From assembly GCA_040954595.2 (NCBI GenBank), contig CM082582.2, forward strand, positions 4,650,001 through 4,714,000: DNA of 64,000 bases. The letters are read 5' to 3'. This stretch comes from Balanoglossus misakiensis. Taxonomy: Eukaryota > Hemichordata. The position numbers were made by a program, and so were the translations under genes. This document shows, piece by piece, positions 58,265-64,000 of the stretch. Numbering within the stretch: the first letter of the stretch is position 1; every line of letters begins with the position of its first letter. Under the pieces are notes generated by a model that worked only from the letters and a program-made list of their open reading frames with translations, had not been told where the DNA came from and ran no database searches.

Positions 58265-61200
58265 ATGAATGTAGGAAGGCGGCGTGTTTACCTGTTAAAA
58301 CTAGAAGTCAAAGGGAGAGGAGTCAACGCATCCGACCTCTGTACCATCTTCGGCAAACTTCCCAATGGGCGTAGTATCGCGTTGGACATACTCGACCCAG
58401 TATATAGGATTTATTTGAATCCCATCAACGAGGTTAGGGACGAGGAAGAAGTGTGCGCCCTCATTCATCAGTATACCAGCACGTTTTCCAATAACTTCAG
58501 CGTTGGTAAAACGTCAAAGGTAATCGGCAATGGTTACGCGGGGGATTCTCGACTGCCATTTTGGTACGTCGAGTCGTCGGAAAATGCGGTTGTTAAACAG
58601 GTGCAAAAAAATCTACCACGCTCCATTTTCAATTTTTTTATGGACGGCTGTGGAAAGGCCTATTTGGACGTAGCGGCCAATATGAACATCGGGGGTGTTG
58701 GTTGGCACTGGATTAAGTCGTCAAGATACGTAACGGGATGCAAATGCCATTCGTGGTATGGCAAAGAACATGATCATGCCACTGTGAGTGATACCCACTC
58801 CATTGAGCCCCAACGAGAAGGCGAAAGTAGTCCACCACCACCCATTAACATTCTTCAACTGAAAGTTCATTGCTATCCAGACGGTGTAATCGCATTTATT
58901 ACCTGTTCGTTGTTACGATGGGCAAAAGATTTGACTTGTCTGTTTAATAATACATTCCGTAATTGTACCGTTGTGAAGTTTAGAACCACGATGTATGGTG
59001 GTGATATCTCAAATGTAGTAAATTGCAGGGATGAAGGTAATGTGTTACGCGCATTCACCAAAATCATCACTACCTGTGACTATGACTTTTTATGTGGATA
59101 TTTTTTGGAAAAGGAACAGTTAAGAGTGTTAAAGGAGAGAAGTTGTCTTCACGGGCTCAACTTGATAAACCCTTTATTAATCAGGGATATTCGCCACACG
59201 CCTTTCATCAACAGGTGGGATAATGACCCACGCGGTATTGGCTTGATCGACATATGTACTGACAAACACGCGGATGGTCCGGACGCCTACAAATACATCA
59301 AAGACACTGTATTTAACAAAGGCTTCCTGAACACATACTTATCAACTTGCGAAGCGGCTACTATATTCTGTAGCCGACTAACTCACAAGAAGTCAAATGT
59401 AGATATTATACAGGTACCATACATGGATTTTTTTGAGTCAGCTATGACTCGTAAGGCTAAACAACTTGGGTACGTCTTTGCATGCAGGGAAATCGGAGGA
59501 AGCAATGCGACGACGAGTCATTCTGAATATGAGATTGAAGCAGATCGAGGTCAAGGTTGTCAAGGCGGTTTGTTTCTCACGCCGGTTCAAGGGTTACACG
59601 TGGGCAATGCAGAATTGAGAGATTTTAAAAGCATGTACGGTTCCATAATAGTTGCATTTAACATCGACATCACCACTAGTTTGCAAGAATCACGCGCGGG
59701 TTTATTAAATGATGTAATTGAGATACCAGGTGGCTACAACTTTGTTAGCCCAAATGTTCGGCAGGGGTTACTACCGTCTATAGTTTCAAATCTTGTCGCG
59801 CAACGGGAACACTTCCAGAAAATTGCCCAGAGCAACAACGAAAACGGGAGTTGGTACGAAATGCAACAAATGGCACGGAAACAATTGATTGTGGGAGCTT
59901 ACGGAGTCAATTTACGTCAGAGTATATTCACAAGCCCGTGTGTGGCTAAGGCCATTACATCCACTGGTAGATTCCTCTTTGAACGGATGAGAGTAACAGC
60001 CGCGTCATTCACCCACCCACATTTATTGACGACACCCAGTGTCCTATTTGGAAATGCAGATTCTCTGATGACCAGTTTCCTGCCAGCACGTGAATTGTCT
60101 AACGTCGAATGGACCGAAGTTTTCATGGATATTGGACAGTGTTTCCACGACGACATTCGTAAAGTAGTTCAAACCATGGGCGCGAATATAGATGCGCGTT
60201 TATTGCGGTTTGAGTCGAAAGGGCATGCAAAAATAGTAATGTGTACGAGTCGCAAACAACAGTATGTGATGTGCATTAGGTCAACTTCCAAAAAAGGATG
60301 TTGTTTAGTTGTCAAAGGGTTTGTATCGAACTCTACAAACTGCCATCCCTTGGTGAGAAACGTGGAAAGATGTATGCTGTCGCTCCTGTTTGAAGGTCAT
60401 GTATTGCTTAGGTCTGTAGAATCTGGGCAACTGTCAACACTTCACCCAAGTGAATTGTCCACACGCTCGCAACTGATATATGAAGCGTACGTAGCATCAT
60501 CTGGGGTGTGGGTGAAGGTTGGAGATGCTATAAACCAAGATACTGGTGTTAAGAACTCCTTTCGTTTGCGAGATAATTTAGGCAGAGAATTGTGCGAACG
60601 CCTTTTTGACGAGGACGGCATTCCGATACTCACCACTGACAGACTCAGAGAAATAAGGTCTGAAGTGGAGACGGTTGTGTTGTACACGTTAAACAGAGTC
60701 ATAATGTTGCAAGAAGACACGCACCTGTTGATAAAACATTTGCCACCGAATGCTAACCCTGGTGCAAGGTCGACGTTGGAAAAACAATACATGCAATTTC
60801 ACGGGAGATTGCCTTGTGATATATTATATGTGAATACCAAAGAAGATGGACCAATGCACCCTCTTTTGGCTGTCTTCCAACAGAAAACACTAGAGACAGA
60901 TGACACAATTGCATCGATAAAAAAGACCTTTATTGAGGGGGGTGACGAAGGTGGTCCGTATTCCATTATGAATGTTATGAGGCCCAACGTCAAGACATTA
61001 CACGGAGTATTGTGCATGGAAACAGAATCAACTGTGCAAAATCAGTTAAGAGTACAAAGACAGTTTCGGAAACGATTCGATTCTGTCCTCGCTATGTCCT
61101 CTAAGAAAGTCGAACACCCCGTGTGCAATAATGAAGAGGAATATGTGATGACAAAATTGTTGAATTTTACCAACTGTCCAGATTGTAAAGTTATCACTGT

Positions 61201-61468
61201 AGATCGAGCTAATCGCGACTACAACTACACCGACATGTTCGGAACTGATGCGATAATCCGGAAGCATAATTTGGTTTTATTCAATGTATGCAAACAAAGT
61301 TCGCGTGTGTATTTCATATCCAATTGTAAGGATGTCCAGTGTGTAGGCGTATACAAATTTGCCACCTTGGTGAATCAATTGAAAATACTAACTGCACTTA
61401 AAAACAAGGAAGCAATGGTAAACAAAGTGTCAACTGTTTTGACTGAACGTCTCACGAAATCACAATGA
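58265..61468 (+). CDS. Family B DNA polymerase homologue with degraded active sites
   Basis: A 1,067-residue protein from ATG 58265 (an earlier ATG at 58184 lies at the TATA box). The family B outline is clear: ILQLKVHC at about 196-203 aligns with the ILSFDIEC type Exo I, GYFLEKEQL near 279-287 with Exo II, DFKSMYGSII at 453 with polymerase motif A, K539...YG546 with motif B, and FGNADSL (595-601) with the YGDTDS motif C. But Exo I Asp and Glu are Lys200 and His202, Exo II Asp is Gln285, motif B Asn is Val, and the first motif C Asp is Asn597. Proofreading should be lost, and a metal-binding Asp of the polymerase site is missing. Either it is a structural or regulatory pseudo-polymerase, or a very diverged enzyme. 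Confidence 0.78.
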   Translation: MNVGRRRVYLLKLEVKGRGVNASDLCTIFGKLPNGRSIALDILDPVYRIYLNPINEVRDEEEVCALIHQYTSTFSNNFSVGKTSKVIGNGYAGDSRLPFWYVESSENAVVKQVQKNLPRSIFNFFMDGCGKAYLDVAANMNIGGVGWHWIKSSRYVTGCKCHSWYGKEHDHATVSDTHSIEPQREGESSPPPPINILQLKVHCYPDGVIAFITCSLLRWAKDLTCLFNNTFRNCTVVKFRTTMYGGDISNVVNCRDEGNVLRAFTKIITTCDYDFLCGYFLEKEQLRVLKERSCLHGLNLINPLLIRDIRHTPFINRWDNDPRGIGLIDICTDKHADGPDAYKYIKDTVFNKGFLNTYLSTCEAATIFCSRLTHKKSNVDIIQVPYMDFFESAMTRKAKQLGYVFACREIGGSNATTSHSEYEIEADRGQGCQGGLFLTPVQGLHVGNAELRDFKSMYGSIIVAFNIDITTSLQESRAGLLNDVIEIPGGYNFVSPNVRQGLLPSIVSNLVAQREHFQKIAQSNNENGSWYEMQQMARKQLIVGAYGVNLRQSIFTSPCVAKAITSTGRFLFERMRVTAASFTHPHLLTTPSVLFGNADSLMTSFLPARELSNVEWTEVFMDIGQCFHDDIRKVVQTMGANIDARLLRFESKGHAKIVMCTSRKQQYVMCIRSTSKKGCCLVVKGFVSNSTNCHPLVRNVERCMLSLLFEGHVLLRSVESGQLSTLHPSELSTRSQLIYEAYVASSGVWVKVGDAINQDTGVKNSFRLRDNLGRELCERLFDEDGIPILTTDRLREIRSEVETVVLYTLNRVIMLQEDTHLLIKHLPPNANPGARSTLEKQYMQFHGRLPCDILYVNTKEDGPMHPLLAVFQQKTLETDDTIASIKKTFIEGGDEGGPYSIMNVMRPNVKTLHGVLCMETESTVQNQLRVQRQFRKRFDSVLAMSSKKVEHPVCNNEEEYVMTKLLNFTNCPDCKVITVDRANRDYNYTDMFGTDAIIRKHNLVLFNVCKQSSRVYFISNCKDVQCVGVYKFATLVNQLKILTALKNKEAMVNKVSTVLTERLTKSQ

Positions 61469-61975
61469 GTGTCATACAATGGATGAGAAGGGTCGTGATA
61501 ATACTACTAATAATAATATATATATGCAGTCGCTTTAATTGGTATGTTGGTTTTCGTATAATAAAGTGTATTGCAAATAGAACAGTCCAGAATAGTCTTC
61601 TGCGAGTGTAAATTAGCATACACATAATACCATATTAGCTGTCTAATGGCGTGGTTTCATTGTCAGAACAAAGAATATACAATAAACAATATATCCCTAG
61701 AAACATCGTATTTTTAACTCGCATTTAATATCAAGTAACATTTTCAACAGATAATGTGTACATTGTGTTGTGTATTTCAAATGTTTTGTTTTATTTCGGG
61801 AGGTGTCGATGTTTAGAGTGTTCCTACAGAGAAACACTTGCATATAAAAATAGAGACTCAATATACTACATACAAAACACCACAGCCTATTTGTTATCCT
61901 ATATCGTCTTCTTCGGTTGACTTTTGACGTAGACAAATCTGCGATATGTTTTTTTTTCCATACTCGCCCCTCTTA
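61469..61975. other. Convergent intergenic region with poly(A) signals
   Basis: AT-rich, with (AT)n near 61510-61530 and AATAAA-type signals in both directions (about 61560 forward, 61788 reverse). No gene seen. Confidence 0.6.
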
Positions 61976-64000
61976 TCACTTGACTGTTATCTGGTTTAGA
62001 TTTTGGTCAAAGTTGTGACTCAACATAGATTTGACATATGGAACGAGAGTGGTCAAATTTCTTTTGCTTTTGGTGACAACGATGTACTTAGCACTCCCTT
62101 TAGTGAAGTCTATCAGATGCTCATTCGTTGACACAAAACAGAGCGGGATCATTGCATCGTGCCGGTCTACAAATTTTACATTTCGAGTTTTACCCAGTAA
62201 AAGTATCAATCTGAACATAGTGGGTGTGGATGTGTTAGGGTCATGCGGAATCACAACTGGATAAAACGTTGCGACTTTAGTAGTCGCATGCCCCCTACAC
62301 ATTGCAGCCACTCGACTGAATTTGTTTAGTTCGCTGTCTCGGTGTCCGTTGTCATCGCGGTAGCACATAAACTGCCTCGCCTCTTCTAACATGACCGAGA
62401 ATGATGGTTGTGGGTCGAAAAAGTCTGTCATGATGTTCTTGAATAAACTGTCTGTGTAAGAAGGGAGTCGTCTGTAAGCGGACGACACAAACGAGACGAA
62501 AGGACGTCCGTTTATCGCTAAGTCTACATAGTTATCCCTACATGGCGCGTCGATCGTAACCCCGTTGCTGCGTAGCCGATGCGCTTCTTTCAATGCGTCC
62601 CTTTGTGTCTGTAAATACCGCACTATATCCTGGCTCTCCCTTAACTGGCGAGATAAATCGCGCACTGTAGCCTCGTGTTTATCGCAGCCGTCATGCGCCT
62701 TCTTTAGTCTGTCAATTTCAGCAGCTCTCTCGGCAGACAACTGTCGAATCGCTTTATTTTCCTTTCTCAGTGAGTTTACCAATGATTCCAAATCATGTTC
62801 GGATGAAACTTCCAAACATACTGTCTGCTCTATATTGGAGGTTTGGGATCCGGAAGGATCAATCCTACTCGCTTGACTGTCAATCGCACGAACACCCAGT
62901 ATTCCTTTGGCATTTTCTAGTTCTCGTAGGCTTTTGTCACGGGTTTCAATAATCTTTTGTTGTTCTCTGATCTCGTTTTCAAAATGTCTCCTTAATTCGG
63001 CGATCTGAGATGTATGACTTTTTTCCATCACTTTAACTTTATTTTCTAGTAGCCGTTTATCGCTTGCAATTTCCTGCATGCGCCTGTCCCGTGCGATATA
63101 ATATTCCGGGGACCCTGCCTGAGATTGACTATCCGACAAGTCACTATCTTGACCCTGCCCAATCCGGCTTTCGTCTCTAAAGGCCCGTGTATTTAAACTG
63201 TCCCTTTGTTCAGCTTGGATAAAGGAAGTTTCCAGCGAGTGTAATTTCGTTCGAAATTCACTATTTTCATCATTCAGGTCATTCGCCTTTCGTTTCCAGT
63301 CATTAAGATCGCCGATCGCATCGTCTAGCCTTAACTGAATTTCATTTAATTTTTGTTCAAATTCCCTTTGCTGCATAATTTTGTCTTCATTATTTCGTGC
63401 GACTAGTTCGACTTGCTCAAGCAGCTTGTTGCGCAAGGCTTCGTTCTCCGATACGAGGCCAGCGTTCTCTTTTTGTTGTAACTCGTTTGACTTGACCGTG
63501 GATGTTATTTCAGTATTCTTGTCGCCAAGTTCTCGAGATATTTGTATATTTTCCTGACGGAGATTACGAAATCGACTATTTGTATCATCAAACTGACGTC
63601 TTAGTGACTCCAAGTCCATACGGAGCTGTCGATTGTTTGTCTCCGTCTGTCGATGTTGTTTGCTAAGTGCGTCTACATGTTCGTTTGCTACCACGACTTT
63701 GTCTTCCAGTTGGTCACGATCACGCTGGTACATATCACGCTCGATTCGCAGTTGGGCTATCTGTTTGTACGTGATGTCTGCTGTACTCTCCGCCTTCGCT
63801 TTCATATCCTGATTGTCTGACTTCAAGGTCTCAATTTCCTCCCTCAAATCGTCAACTTCTGCATTTGCTTCATCTAGTTGTTGTTTTAAGGCATTTCTGG
63901 TGTCCACAGACTGCCGAACTTTCATTTCTAAAGTATCAATCTCTCTCCTGGTTTTGGACTCTTTCTCTTTAAACTCTCTCAAACTTTTGTTGTCACTTAA
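61976..64000 (-). CDS. Long coiled-coil protein, partial (N-terminus beyond window)
   Basis: The minus-strand frame is open through the right edge of the window, so only the C-terminal 674 residues are seen; a TTG near 63982 is not a credible start. About 470 residues are continuous heptad coiled coil rich in Glu, Lys, Gln and Arg, with a Ser/Asp/Gln-rich break (QDSDLSDSQSQAGS) in the middle. A C-terminal globular domain of about 190 residues (starting near VDLAINGRPF) follows. Tegument, egress or structural scaffolding proteins can look like this; no family is recognised. Confidence 0.82.
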   Translation of the reverse strand, partial: LSDNKSLREFKEKESKTRREIDTLEMKVRQSVDTRNALKQQLDEANAEVDDLREEIETLKSDNQDMKAKAESTADITYKQIAQLRIERDMYQRDRDQLEDKVVVANEHVDALSKQHRQTETNNRQLRMDLESLRRQFDDTNSRFRNLRQENIQISRELGDKNTEITSTVKSNELQQKENAGLVSENEALRNKLLEQVELVARNNEDKIMQQREFEQKLNEIQLRLDDAIGDLNDWKRKANDLNDENSEFRTKLHSLETSFIQAEQRDSLNTRAFRDESRIGQGQDSDLSDSQSQAGSPEYYIARDRRMQEIASDKRLLENKVKVMEKSHTSQIAELRRHFENEIREQQKIIETRDKSLRELENAKGILGVRAIDSQASRIDPSGSQTSNIEQTVCLEVSSEHDLESLVNSLRKENKAIRQLSAERAAEIDRLKKAHDGCDKHEATVRDLSRQLRESQDIVRYLQTQRDALKEAHRLRSNGVTIDAPCRDNYVDLAINGRPFVSFVSSAYRRLPSYTDSLFKNIMTDFFDPQPSFSVMLEEARQFMCYRDDNGHRDSELNKFSRVAAMCRGHATTKVATFYPVVIPHDPNTSTPTMFRLILLLGKTRNVKFVDRHDAMIPLCFVSTNEHLIDFTKGSAKYIVVTKSKRNLTTLVPYVKSMLSHNFDQNLNQITVK

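Noticed and set aside
1-64000. CRISPR arrays, tRNA or rRNA genes, bacterial operons
   Set aside because: None seen; repeats are contiguous tandem arrays without spacers and the genes are eukaryotic-virus type.

Overview
The window is a large stretch of a herpesvirus-type DNA genome, most like the malacoherpesviruses of marine invertebrates. Recognisable core functions are a UL52-type primase, the terminase large subunit (spliced), a capsid protease/scaffold protein, a probable triplex protein and major capsid protein, a deoxynucleoside kinase, a FEN1/XPG-type nuclease and a family B DNA polymerase homologue. Around them sits an accessory set typical of large invertebrate DNA viruses: two BIR/RING (IAP-like) proteins, a RING-CH (MARCH-like) membrane protein, three BTB or BTB-like proteins, secreted cysteine-rich proteins and a kinase activator of cellular origin. 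Malacoherpes-like sequences are known from molluscs and have been reported from amphioxus genomes. I cannot name the host from this sequence alone, nor decide firmly between a free virus and a recently integrated copy. The long intact reading frames argue for a live or recent virus. The transposon-like insertions and an intron-bearing cellular gene show extensive exchange with host DNA.

Layout. 1-4.1 kb: a partial unknown gene (-), the primase (+), a nine-copy 74-bp repeat built from the primase 3' end, and a small tail-anchored, possibly Bcl-2-like protein. 4.1-8.6 kb: two MITE-like elements either side of a secreted Cys-rich protein (-). 8.6-13.6 kb: a secreted matrixin-like metalloprotease and a 4.2-kb array of 395-403-bp repeats. 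13.6-20 kb: a BTB/Kelch-like protein, a palindromic TTAA-flanked element, a FEN1-like nuclease (-) and a protein with a RHIM motif. 20-23.1 kb: a cellular-style four-exon C2H2 zinc-finger gene (-). 23.1-31.4 kb: a catalytically dead paralogue of the metalloprotease and four large or medium unknown genes. 31.4-38.2 kb: terminase exons (-) with a gene nested antisense in the intron, three further repeat families and tandem IAP-like genes. 38.4-45.5 kb: BTB/Kelch 2, unknown genes and the nucleoside kinase. 45.7-52.7 kb: the capsid block (protease-scaffold, triplex-like, major capsid protein). 52.7-57.8 kb: a captured CDK5-activator gene behind a duplicated promoter, overlapping membrane-protein genes, a MARCH-like protein and a zinc-cluster BTB-like protein. 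58.3-64 kb: a polymerase homologue with degraded catalytic motifs, and a long coiled-coil protein cut by the window edge.

Together the genes cover DNA priming and packaging, capsid assembly, nucleotide supply and a dense host-control layer aimed at cell death and ubiquitin (RHIM, Bcl-2-like, IAPs, MARCH, BTB). The features I find most unusual are the degenerate polymerase, the RHIM protein, the live/dead metalloprotease pair, the two captured cellular genes, and repeat arrays that start at the stop codons of genes.
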